Positions 1 through 5,672 of a stretch of DNA of 5,879 nucleotides are shown here, in pieces. The position numbers and the translations under genes were made by a program. Origin of the DNA: Dysgonamonadaceae bacterium. GTDB lineage: Bacteria; Bacteroidota; Bacteroidia; Bacteroidales; Azobacteroidaceae. The notes beneath the pieces are model-generated. The model was not told the origin of the DNA. It did not search any database and saw only the letters and a program-made list of their open reading frames with translations. How positions within the stretch are numbered: position 1 is the first letter of the stretch; every line of letters starts with the position of its first letter. The stretch spans positions 1 through 5,879 of the forward strand of contig JAIRSN010000099.1 in NCBI GenBank assembly GCA_031255425.1, read 5' to 3'.

Positions 1-36
1 CCTCCCGACTTACAACGATTGAATATCGAACAAGGT

Positions 37-83
37 GCGGAGCGCGTGAGGTCAGACGCTCCGCTCCCGTCCGCAACGGGCGG
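37..83. repeat. Two adjacent GC-rich inverted repeats
   Basis: Bases 37-44 (GCGGAGCG) are the exact reverse complement of 57-64 (CGCTCCGC), with a 12-base loop. Immediately after, 66-70 (CCCGT) pairs with 76-80 (ACGGG) around a 5-base loop. Both stems would form in RNA from either strand. They lie between the left window edge and the terminator at 99-129, so they are probably in the 3' untranslated part of an upstream rightward gene. One frame has a stop at 20-22, which may be that gene's end, but too little is visible to call it. I do not recognise a known RNA family here. A dispersed intergenic repeat is also possible. Confidence 0.45.
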
Positions 84-98
84 TTTATATATAAGGAA

Positions 99-129
99 GA
101 GGCTTTCCCACGGGGAAGCTTTCTTTTTT
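99..129 (+). terminator. Rho-independent terminator, rightward
   Basis: Bases 99-108 pair with 113-122 to give a 10-bp stem with three G-U wobbles and a CACG tetraloop (109-112). The stem runs into a T-rich tract (TTTCTTTTTT, 120-129). The T tract lies only on the plus-strand 3' side, so it should stop rightward transcription from a gene that ends at or before the left edge of the window. No start of a gene is seen between it and gldH. Confidence 0.7.
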
Positions 130-292
130 ATATGCTTTCGGCGGCCGTAAATAATTAATATCTTATTTTCCACATTTGCTGACTTGGATGCCCGGTGGTA
201 AGTATCGGGTTGTGGAAAGTGTTGGATGTGGTACGAGCGAACAGGAGCCGCTTGCGACCGGCTCAAAACCCTGCGCTGTTTCAAATTACGTG
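130..292. other. Intergenic spacer with a small hairpin
   Basis: No credible coding sequence is seen on either strand; the short open frames here have no recognisable family features. A 6-bp perfect stem, GAGCCG (245-250) with CGGCTC (259-264) and an 8-base loop, lies about 30 bases beyond the gldH stop. It has no T-run on either side. It could be a 3' hairpin of the leftward gldH transcript, but it is not a canonical terminator. The rest of the spacer shows nothing I can name. Confidence 0.5.
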
Positions 293-766
293 TTATTCAA
301 TCGCCCCTTTTCTTGATATTTTCAGTCCGACATCCGAAATCCCTTTCAGGGGATTCTCCCGCATCCCCTGCCGGATGGAGTAAACATATTTCCCGGTATC
401 GGGATATTGAACGTTTAGTTCGTAGGGGAAAGAGTAATGGTAAAGGCTGATTCCTTTGCCGTACCATTTTCCGTAAATGTCGGCCAACTCGACGTGGATG
501 GTGTCGGAACGGGTTTGCCCGTCGGGATTCCCGTAGTCGACAAACAGCCAGAGGTTGCGGAAGGGATAGTCGTTGTTGTTCCTGACTTCAATATAAATGT
601 CGTTGAGTGTCGAATGGTCGGAAATGGGAACTTCAAACCGGACGGTGTCTGCCGGCGCCCATTCGGACTGGGGGAAAGAATGATACGCGCAAAAAGTTTC
701 TTTCTGCGTGCAGGACACGAACAGGGCAAGGATTCCCAAACTTGCCGTTTTGAAATGCTTATTCAT
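293..766 (-). CDS. gldH: GldH-family lipoprotein (gliding motility)
   Basis: This is a 157-residue outer-envelope lipoprotein. In Flavobacterium johnsoniae GldH is needed for gliding; non-gliding Bacteroidales also keep it, where its role is unclear. Residues 1-19 are a lipoprotein signal peptide: MNKHFK, a hydrophobic stretch, then LFVSC with Cys19 as the lipidated residue (Phe at -3 is slightly unusual). The mature part has GldH hallmarks: a beta-rich body with YPFRNLWLFVDYG (about 77-89), ELADIYGKWYGKG (about 102-114) and a C-terminal IRQGMRENPLKGISDVGLKI segment. The ATG at 766 was chosen although the frame is open further upstream: the 49 extra codons are very basic, overlap ricT and would bury the signal peptide. 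The start overlaps the ricT stop by 8 nt (ATGAATAA), with a purine-rich AAGGA (772-776) a few bases upstream, which suggests translational coupling. It is the last gene of the leftward run. Confidence 0.9.
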   Translation of the reverse strand: MNKHFKTASLGILALFVSCTQKETFCAYHSFPQSEWAPADTVRFEVPISDHSTLNDIYIEVRNNNDYPFRNLWLFVDYGNPDGQTRSDTIHVELADIYGKWYGKGISLYHYSFPYELNVQYPDTGKYVYSIRQGMRENPLKGISDVGLKISRKGAIE

Positions 767-1892
767 TGCTTTCCTTCTTTTTGAGGTTCTTCGGACGGTG
801 CGGCGATTTCCGGTTCCGCCTTTTCTTTTTCTTCGCGGAGTCGAAACGGGTGACGCTTTCGTCCAGTATGTCGCGGTATTCTTTTGGAGGCTTTGCCTTG
901 TCTTTTTCCGCATCCAGGCAGGGCGGTTTTTGTCCTTTCTTGTTCAGGTTGATAATCTCGTACGCCCTTTCGGAAGAGATGACCGCCAGGTTTGCCGCGA
1001 TATGTTTGCTGGTCGAATATTGGATTTGATTCTTGAAGACGTCCGTCTTAAAGTGGTAGTAAACCGCATCTTTTGTTTCCAGCGGAATTTCGCGGGAAGG
1101 GAATTTGCTTTGCGCTTCCATATAATCGTCGGCTTCATAATTGAGGCAACATTTCAACTTGGCGCACTGTCCCGCCAGCTTTTGCGGATTGAGCGAAATG
1201 TCCTGCAACCGGGCAGCGCCCGTAGAAACGGAAACGAAGCTACAAATCCATCCCGAACAGCAGAGTTCGCGGCCGCAGGGACCGATTCCGCCGATGCGTC
1301 CCGCTTCCTGGCGCGCTCCGATTTGCTTCATCTCGATGCGGACATGGAATGCTTCCGCCAGGTCCTTTATCAGTTGACGGAAATCGACCCGCTCGTCGGC
1401 AATGTAGTAGAAAATGGCTTTGTTGCCGTCGCCCTGATACTCCACGTCGCCGATTTTCATGTGCAACCCCAGGCGTTCGGCGATTTTGCGGGAGCGGATC
1501 ATGGTGTCGTGTTCTTTCGCTTTGGCTTCTTTGAACTTCTCAATATCCGTCGATTTGGCTTTCCGGTAAACCCGTTTCACTTCGGCGTCGGGACGGACAC
1601 GGTATTTCTTCATTTGCAGGAGAACGAGTTGCCCGGTCATCGTCACGTTTCCGATGTCGTGTCCCGGACTGGCTTCCACGGCTACCAGATCGCCTTTCCG
1701 CAGGGGAATCTTGTTGCTGTTGAGGTAATATCCTTTCCTTGTATTCTTGAACTGGACTTCGACATAGTCGGTAACCCACTCGGATTCGGGAATATCGCTC
1801 ATCCAATTGTACACATTCAGCTTGCGGCACTGACTCCTCCCGCAACCTTTTGCATTCAGGCAACATTGACCTGTATATAATTGATAATTCAT
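759..1892 (-). CDS. ricT: RicT/YaaT-type PSP1-domain iron-sulfur protein
   Basis: This 377-residue cytoplasmic protein belongs to the PSP1 C-terminal-domain family. The Bacillus subtilis homologue RicT (YaaT) works in the RicA-RicF-RicT complex, which carries Fe-S clusters and affects RNase Y-dependent RNA processing; a similar job here is inference. The PSP1 core runs from about residue 40 (YVEVQFKNTRKGYY, KGDLVAVEASPGHDIG) to about 255. It holds the conserved cysteine signature: GPCGRELCC (Cys206, 211, 212), Cys217, then GQCAKLKCC (Cys243, 248, 249). The N-terminus adds Cys10, 11, 17 and 22 before the KLNVYNW segment. The C-terminal tail after about 320 is lysine-rich (KKKKRRNRK) and probably disordered. 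The ATG at 1892 lies 5 nt after the holB stop, with only an A-rich leader. This start keeps the N-terminal cysteines; the next Met is residue 31. A 390-codon frame opposite it on the plus strand is judged a shadow. Confidence 0.9.
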   Translation of the reverse strand: MNYQLYTGQCCLNAKGCGRSQCRKLNVYNWMSDIPESEWVTDYVEVQFKNTRKGYYLNSNKIPLRKGDLVAVEASPGHDIGNVTMTGQLVLLQMKKYRVRPDAEVKRVYRKAKSTDIEKFKEAKAKEHDTMIRSRKIAERLGLHMKIGDVEYQGDGNKAIFYYIADERVDFRQLIKDLAEAFHVRIEMKQIGARQEAGRIGGIGPCGRELCCSGWICSFVSVSTGAARLQDISLNPQKLAGQCAKLKCCLNYEADDYMEAQSKFPSREIPLETKDAVYYHFKTDVFKNQIQYSTSKHIAANLAVISSERAYEIINLNKKGQKPPCLDAEKDKAKPPKEYRDILDESVTRFDSAKKKKRRNRKSPHRPKNLKKKESNE

Positions 1893-1897
1893 GTCTT

Positions 1898-3019
1898 TTA
1901 TTTTTTCAATAATACGGCTATTTTCATCGATAAATCGAAAAAAACCATGCGGGGATTGACGTTCGATTCGATGTGCCGTTCCGCGACGGCAAGTTCGTCC
2001 ATAAAATCAAGGACATTATTTTCCGATACATAGGGATGGAAATTGTCCGAAAACGCCGTTTCGCTTCGATTCATATAATTAATTTCGGGAATGTGCAGGC
2101 GGTACAGGAAATTCTCCCGGATCATTCGCTGTGCATACGCCAGAAAACTTTTCTGCTTCTCGCGTCCCATCGACGCAAACCGGTCTGCTTTCGCTTTCAT
2201 ATTCAGCACATCCTTTTTCCACGAATTGCGCATGATTGTTATAAACAGTTCCAGGTGTTCTTCGTTTTCTTTTGCGGCATGGATGATTTTCATCGCTTTG
2301 CCGTAACTTCCGTTGGCGAGGCGCACCACAAAATCAAGGTCTTCCGGCGCGTTGGGTTCTTCCGATAGGGCGTGCGCCAGGTCTTCGGCGGCGACTGGCG
2401 GCACGGTAAGCATCTGCGTCCGGGATCGAATCGTCGTAATAATCCTTTCCGGTTCTTCGGATACCAGAAGGAAGACGGTCTTTTCGGGCGGTTCTTCCAA
2501 GAGTTTCAACAACTTGTTCGCGGCTGTTTCGTGCATCTTTTCGGGCAACCAGATTATCATGATTTTATAATCCGATTCGTAGGCTTTGAGCGTTAGTTTG
2601 CGCGTGATTTCGTTGCTTTCGCGGGCGTAAATCACCCCTTGCGCATTTTCTGCCGCAATGGATTCCAGCCAGTCCGTCAGGTTGGCGTAGGGCGTTCCGG
2701 CGATAAACTTCCGCCATTCCGGGAGGAAATCGTCGCAAAAAGCATCCTTGCTTCCTTTTTTGTTGATAATCGGAAACACAAAATGCAAATCCGGGTGCGA
2801 CAGCTTATTGAATTTCAAACAACTCGGACAGGTTCCGCAAGCATCCTCCGCCTCCCGGGCGGTACAGTGCAGGTAACGCGCGTACGCCAGTGCCAGCGGC
2901 AAAGCGCCCGTTCCCTCGCGGCCGGAAATCAACCGGGCATGTGGAACAAAACCCTCCCGCACCGATTGCGTCAACCGGTGCTTGAGGGCTGTTTGTCCGA
3001 TGATATTTTTGAAAAACAT
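1898..3019 (-). CDS. holB: DNA polymerase III subunit delta prime
   Basis: This 373-residue protein matches the delta prime subunit of the clamp loader, which helps DnaX and delta place the beta clamp on primed DNA. The N-terminus (FKNIIGQTALKHRL) is typical. The P-loop is degenerate: SGREGTGAL (32-40) has Ala39 where the Walker A lysine would be, which fits a subunit that does not use ATP itself. A zinc site is visible as Cys52, Cys61, Cys64 and Cys67 (CGTCPSC). The segment IMIIWLPEKM (153-162), then LLKLLEEPPEKTVFLL (170-185), is the conserved core of the family. TTIRSR (195-200) corresponds to the SRC arginine-finger motif, with Thr201 in place of Cys. The C-terminal domain (about 215-373) is poorly conserved, as is usual in Bacteroidetes. 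The ATG at 3019 follows the metF stop after a single base; ricT follows 5 nt after its own stop. Confidence 0.92.
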   Translation of the reverse strand: MFFKNIIGQTALKHRLTQSVREGFVPHARLISGREGTGALPLALAYARYLHCTAREAEDACGTCPSCLKFNKLSHPDLHFVFPIINKKGSKDAFCDDFLPEWRKFIAGTPYANLTDWLESIAAENAQGVIYARESNEITRKLTLKAYESDYKIMIIWLPEKMHETAANKLLKLLEEPPEKTVFLLVSEEPERIITTIRSRTQMLTVPPVAAEDLAHALSEEPNAPEDLDFVVRLANGSYGKAMKIIHAAKENEEHLELFITIMRNSWKKDVLNMKAKADRFASMGREKQKSFLAYAQRMIRENFLYRLHIPEINYMNRSETAFSDNFHPYVSENNVLDFMDELAVAERHIESNVNPRMVFFDLSMKIAVLLKK

Positions 3020-3020
3020 G

Positions 3021-3974
3021 TCAGTAAATGGCTTTTGCTATTTTCCTTACACTGTCGGTTGCCATTAAGGTATAGAAATGCAGGCTCGGCACGCCGGCGC
3101 TTATCAGTTCTTTGCACTGCTGGATACTCCATTCCACGCCGACCTGTTTGGCATCGTCGTCTGTTTTGCATTTCCGCAGTTCATTTGCCAGCGGTTCGGG
3201 CATTTCCGAACGGAAAATCTTCGGCAAGGCGGATAGTTGGTTGAGGAATACTACCGGTTTTATCCCCGGAATAACAGGCACCCGGATGCCTTCTTTCCGG
3301 CAACGGTCGACAAACTCGAAATATTTCCGGTTATCAAAAAACATTTGAGTGACGGCGTATTCCGCCCCCAAAGCAATCTTTTGTTTCAAAAAAGCGATGT
3401 CGGAATCCAGGTTGGGCGCTTCCTCGTGCTTTTCGGGATAGCAGGCAACGCCGAACGAAAAGGGCGTTTCCGGTTTTTCGAACGGATTGCCGTCCAAATC
3501 GATTCCCCGGTTGTAATTCACCACCTGCCCGATCAGGCCGGTGGTATGTTCGTGGCTTTTATCCGGCGCCGTCCGGTTGGCTTCCAACTTGTTTGCATCC
3601 CCGCGCAACAGGAGCAGGTCGGTCACCCCAAGGTATTGCAGGTCGATCAGCGCATACTCCGTTTCTTCCTTCGTAAATCCTTTGCAGATGATATGGGGAA
3701 TCGCCGGGATATGGTACGCATTCTGAATGGCGGCGGCAATCGCTACCGTGCCGGGACGTTTGCGGACATTGATTTTTTTCAGCCATCCGTCTTCGTTTTC
3801 CCTGTAAATAATTTCGCTGTGATGCGTCGTGATATTGATGTATTGGGGATCAAATTCGCGTAATTTATCGATAATCGCACACACTTTGGAAAAATTATTT
3901 CCTTTGAGGGGCGGAAGTATTTCGAAGGAGAAAGCCGTCTTAGAAATATTATTCAGTAAGTTTACGATACGCAT
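3021..3974 (-). CDS. metF: Methylenetetrahydrofolate reductase
   Basis: This 317-residue TIM-barrel flavoenzyme reduces 5,10-methylene-THF to 5-methyl-THF, supplying methyl groups for methionine synthesis in the cytoplasm. FSFEILPP (15-22) carries the catalytic glutamate (Glu18, equivalent to Glu28 in E. coli). Further motifs are NITTHHSE (47-54), AIPHIICKGFT (91-101), LLLLRGDANK (120-129) with the flavin-contacting Asp126, and TQMFFDN (209-215) followed by VPVIPGIKP. The length is slightly above the 296 residues of the E. coli enzyme. The ATG at 3974 was preferred to one at 4025 because homology begins just after it, and the extra 17 residues would run through the likely promoter at 3995-4002. 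The leader before the ATG is A-rich without a Shine-Dalgarno site. It is the first gene of the leftward run and divergent from ilvE. No SAM- or cobalamin-type leader can fit in the 87-bp spacer. Confidence 0.95.
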   Translation of the reverse strand: MRIVNLLNNISKTAFSFEILPPLKGNNFSKVCAIIDKLREFDPQYINITTHHSEIIYRENEDGWLKKINVRKRPGTVAIAAAIQNAYHIPAIPHIICKGFTKEETEYALIDLQYLGVTDLLLLRGDANKLEANRTAPDKSHEHTTGLIGQVVNYNRGIDLDGNPFEKPETPFSFGVACYPEKHEEAPNLDSDIAFLKQKIALGAEYAVTQMFFDNRKYFEFVDRCRKEGIRVPVIPGIKPVVFLNQLSALPKIFRSEMPEPLANELRKCKTDDDAKQVGVEWSIQQCKELISAGVPSLHFYTLMATDSVRKIAKAIY

Positions 3975-3994
3975 ATTTTTTTGTAAAATGAAGG

Positions 3995-4002
3995 CAAAGA
4001 TA
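3995..4002 (-). promoter_or_regulatory. Likely -7 box of the metF operon promoter
   Basis: Read on the minus strand, this is TATCTTTG, a full match to the Bacteroidetes -7 consensus TAnnTTTG. It lies 20 bases upstream of the metF ATG, giving a short leader. A TTG at 4018-4020 is only 15 bases further upstream, shorter than the usual spacing of about 19, so the -33 element is weak or absent. The position fits a single promoter for metF-holB-ricT-gldH. Confidence 0.55.
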
Positions 4003-4025
4003 CTAATAAATCGGGCACAATACAT

Positions 4026-4033
4026 TAACTTTG
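4026..4033 (+). promoter_or_regulatory. Likely -7 box of the ilvE promoter
   Basis: TAACTTTG is a full match to the Bacteroidetes -7 consensus TAnnTTTG, 28 bases before the ilvE ATG, so the leader would be about 20 nt. No clear TTTG is seen at the expected -33 position (about 4003-4006), so the promoter may need an activator or be only moderately strong. The box lies 23 bases from the opposed metF box. Confidence 0.55.
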
Positions 4034-4061
4034 GGGACGAAAAAACTAAAAAACAGAAATT

Positions 4062-5078
4062 ATGAATGACATTAATTGGGGGGAATTATCTTTCGGTTAC
4101 ATGAAAACCGATTATAATGTAAGGTCTTATTACCGCAACGGGAAATGGAGCGAGTTGGAAATCAGCGATTCGGAGCAGGTGACGATGCACATCGCAAGTA
4201 CCTGCCTGCATTACGGCCAGGAAGCGTTTGAGGGATTGAAAGCTTTCCGGGGGAAGGACAGGAAAATCCGGATTTTCCGGATGCGCGACAATGCCTTGCG
4301 TTTGCAGGCGTCTTCCCGGGGCGTCAAGATGGCGGAGTTTCCGGTAGAAATGTTTGAGCGGGCGGTACTGGAAGTGGTGAAACGGAACGAACGCTTTGTG
4401 CCTCCCTATGAGAGCGGTGCATCGCTCTACATCCGTCCCCTGCTGATCGGCACGTCGGCGCAGGTGGGCGTCAAGCCGGGAAACGAGTACCTGTTTATGG
4501 TGTTTGCCACCCCGGTGGGACCGTATTTCAAAACCGGATTCAAGCCGACGCCTTACATTATCATCCGCAGTTTCGACCGCGCTGCGCCGCAGGGTACCGG
4601 CACGATTAAGATCGGGGGCAATTACGCTGCCAGCTTAGCTGCCGGGGAAATTGCGCACGAAAAGGGCTATTCGGCAGTGTTGTACCTGGATGCGAAGGAA
4701 AAGAAATTCATCGACGAGTGTGGTCCCGCCAACTTTTTCGGCATCAAAAACAATACCTATATTACGCCGCGGTCGGCCTCCATCCTGCCTTCGATTACGA
4801 ACAAAAGCCTGATGGTGTTGGCAGAAGAGTTGGGCATCCGGGTCGAATGCCGCCCCGTTCCGGTGGAAGAACTCGCCACGTTTGAGGAAGCCGGCGCCTG
4901 CGGAACGGCTGCCGTAATCAGTCCGGTCTCCCGCATCGACGACATCGAGGAAAAGAAATCGTATGTCTTTTCGAGCGACGGAACGCCGGGTCCGGTCTGC
5001 CTGAAACTCTACAATAAATTACGGGCGATTCAATATGGCGACGAGGAGGATAAATACGGCTGGGTGACTGTCCTGTAA
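4062..5078 (+). CDS. ilvE: Branched-chain amino acid aminotransferase
   Basis: This 338-residue cytoplasmic PLP enzyme of fold-type IV moves the amino group between glutamate and the keto acids of valine, leucine and isoleucine, the last step of their synthesis and the first of their breakdown. It has the layout of the longer BCAT subfamily. STCLHYGQEAFEGLKAFRG (46-64) is the conserved N-terminal motif, LYIRPLLIGT (122-131) follows, and TGTIKIGGNYAASL (179-192) carries the PLP lysine, Lys183. FIDECGPANFFGI (216-228) and GACGTAAVISPV (278-289) form the cofactor-binding end. The usual LPGIT motif is LPSIT here (242-246), a mild difference. The ATG at 4062 sits after an A-rich leader without a Shine-Dalgarno site, just past a promoter-like box. 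The gene stands alone: divergent from metF on the left, with a strong terminator 30 bases after its stop. No attenuator is visible in the short leader. Confidence 0.95.
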   Translation: MNDINWGELSFGYMKTDYNVRSYYRNGKWSELEISDSEQVTMHIASTCLHYGQEAFEGLKAFRGKDRKIRIFRMRDNALRLQASSRGVKMAEFPVEMFERAVLEVVKRNERFVPPYESGASLYIRPLLIGTSAQVGVKPGNEYLFMVFATPVGPYFKTGFKPTPYIIIRSFDRAAPQGTGTIKIGGNYAASLAAGEIAHEKGYSAVLYLDAKEKKFIDECGPANFFGIKNNTYITPRSASILPSITNKSLMVLAEELGIRVECRPVPVEELATFEEAGACGTAAVISPVSRIDDIEEKKSYVFSSDGTPGPVCLKLYNKLRAIQYGDEEDKYGWVTVL

Positions 5079-5107
5079 TCTTTTTCCTTATTGCTTATCA
5101 AAAAAGT

Positions 5108-5149
5108 AAAAGCGGTTGCGGCGGAGGCGCAGCCGCTTTTGTATTTTTA
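5108..5149 (+). terminator. Strong rho-independent terminator after ilvE
   Basis: Bases 5108-5120 pair with 5128-5140 over 13 bp with a single G-U wobble, around a 7-base loop (5121-5127). The stem includes AAAAGCGG and CCGCTTTT, and the tract TTTTGTATTTTT follows. The A-run on the left side means it could also stop leftward transcription. It separates ilvE from the repeat-containing unit to the right. Confidence 0.9.
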
Positions 5150-5160
5150 AAGAGTACGGT

Positions 5161-5183
5161 GTATCTGCTACGCATAGGGATAC
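5161..5183. repeat. Short imperfect hairpin in the post-ilvE spacer
   Basis: GTATC (5161-5165) pairs with GATAC (5179-5183), and inside it CTA (5168-5170) pairs with TAG (5175-5177) around a CGCA loop. It lies between the ilvE terminator and the promoter at 5214-5243. It could be an operator-like site or chance; nothing else is seen in 5150-5213. Confidence 0.25.
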
Positions 5184-5213
5184 TGCCTCCCCCAAAAAAC
5201 AGCAGTTGCGCCG

Positions 5214-5243
5214 TTGTTTTTTAAAAAAATCTGCTTATTTTTG
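5214..5243 (+). promoter_or_regulatory. Bacteroidetes-type promoter, TTG-N19-TATTTTTG
   Basis: TTG at 5214-5216 is followed after exactly 19 bases by TATTTTTG (5236-5243), a full match to TAnnTTTG. Both elements and the spacing fit the sigma-ABfr promoter described for Bacteroides. Transcription should start near 5250, about 30 bases before the ATG at 5283. It is the only promoter-like site I find for the repeat ORF and the DUF6261-like gene, so both may be read from it. Confidence 0.7.
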
Positions 5244-5282
5244 TGCGGAATTAACACCACGGAATAAAAATACCCTGTAACG

Positions 5283-5654
5283 ATGATAAGCAGCACCAAA
5301 AAAATTTCTTTCAACTTTCACCGGACGGCAATCCCAGTCGTGCGGCAACAAAGAATAGCACTTTTGCCTCGTGTCGGAAATCATTTTTTTAATGTGTTTA
5401 AATTATTTTTTCAGGGCGACGATAATTTTCCAACTGAATTCACGACATTTCCTTGCGGCGATGTCAACTTTTCAACTGAATTCACGACATCGCCCCGGGG
5501 CGACGATAACTTTCCAACTGAATTCACGACATCGCCCCGGGGAGATGATAACTTTACAACTGAATTCATGACATCGCCCCGGGGAGATAATAACTTTTCA
5601 ACTGAATTCATTACATCGCCCCAGGGCAAAAAGAGAATATCAACCATTTATTAA
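5283..5654 (+). CDS. Hypothetical protein with C-terminal 14-residue repeats
   Basis: This is a 123-codon open frame that I do not recognise. Residues 1-44 are basic and rich in Phe, Arg and Lys, with no clear signal peptide, membrane segment or known motif. Residues 45-114 are five tandem 14-residue repeats, consensus GDDNFPTEFTTSPR, and a decayed sixth (GKKRISTIY) ends the protein. Gly1, Phe5, Thr7, Glu8, Phe9, Thr11 and Pro13 of the unit are invariant. Support for expression is the good promoter upstream, the unbroken frame through the array and the DUF6261-like gene 18 nt after the stop. Against it are the lack of a ribosome-binding site, a low-complexity composition, and an equally open frame through the array on the opposite strand. 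It may be a real short protein, a leader ORF, or a transcribed but untranslated repeat. Confidence 0.4.
   Translation: MISSTKKISFNFHRTAIPVVRQQRIALLPRVGNHFFNVFKLFFQGDDNFPTEFTTFPCGDVNFSTEFTTSPRGDDNFPTEFTTSPRGDDNFTTEFMTSPRGDNNFSTEFITSPQGKKRISTIY
5415..5624. repeat. Five tandem 42-bp repeats plus a decayed sixth
   Basis: The units start at 5415, 5457, 5499, 5541 and 5583, each exactly 42 bp with no indels; a degenerate sixth begins at 5625. All five carry the invariant 12-mer CAACTGAATTCA (5431, 5473, 5515, 5557, 5599), which contains the palindrome TGAATTCA. Junctions between units 2/3, 3/4 and 4/5 contain CCCCGGGG, extended to the 14-bp perfect palindrome TCGCCCCGGGGCGA at 5490-5503. Unit 1 has diverged at its 3' end (TTTCCTTGC instead of TCGCCCCGG), and unit 5 ends in CAG rather than CGG. 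Spacing is zero and the units have no CRISPR-like spacers. The period is a multiple of three, so the frame is kept whatever the copy number. Confidence 0.95.
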
Positions 5655-5672
5655 TTAAATTTTTTTATACGT

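Noticed and set aside
3..150. Open frames running rightward through 1-150
   Set aside because: They cross the stem-loops and the terminator T-tract and resemble no protein; the frame starting at base 2 stops at 20-22 and is too short to judge.
767..913. N-terminal extension of gldH by 49 codons
   Set aside because: The extra residues are a shadow of the lysine-rich end of ricT and would place the lipoprotein signal peptide internally.
708..1880. 390-codon open frame on the plus strand
   Set aside because: It lies almost entirely opposite ricT, shows no recognisable motif and is Phe-, Arg- and Val-rich as expected of an antisense shadow. The minus frame has clear PSP1/RicT motifs and fits the neighbouring gene spacing.
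1994..2000. Inactivated clamp-loader ATPase because of the missing Walker A lysine in holB
   Set aside because: Lack of a working P-loop is normal for delta prime subunits and does not indicate a broken gene.
2639..3244. 201-codon plus-strand frame across the holB/metF junction
   Set aside because: It overlaps two well-recognised minus-strand genes and has no family features.
3237..3863. 208-codon plus-strand frame opposite metF
   Set aside because: It is entirely antisense to metF, whose catalytic motifs are intact, and has no features of its own.
3975..4025. N-terminal extension of metF by 17 codons
   Set aside because: It runs through the likely -7 box at 3995-4002, and MetF homology starts just after the Met at 3974.
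5415..5624. CRISPR array
   Set aside because: The units are contiguous with no unique spacers, the period is a multiple of three, and no cas gene is in view.
5415..5624. Arg-Gly-Asp repeats as integrin-binding adhesin motifs
   Set aside because: The tripeptide follows from the palindrome and appears on both strands; there is no signal peptide, so surface display has no support.
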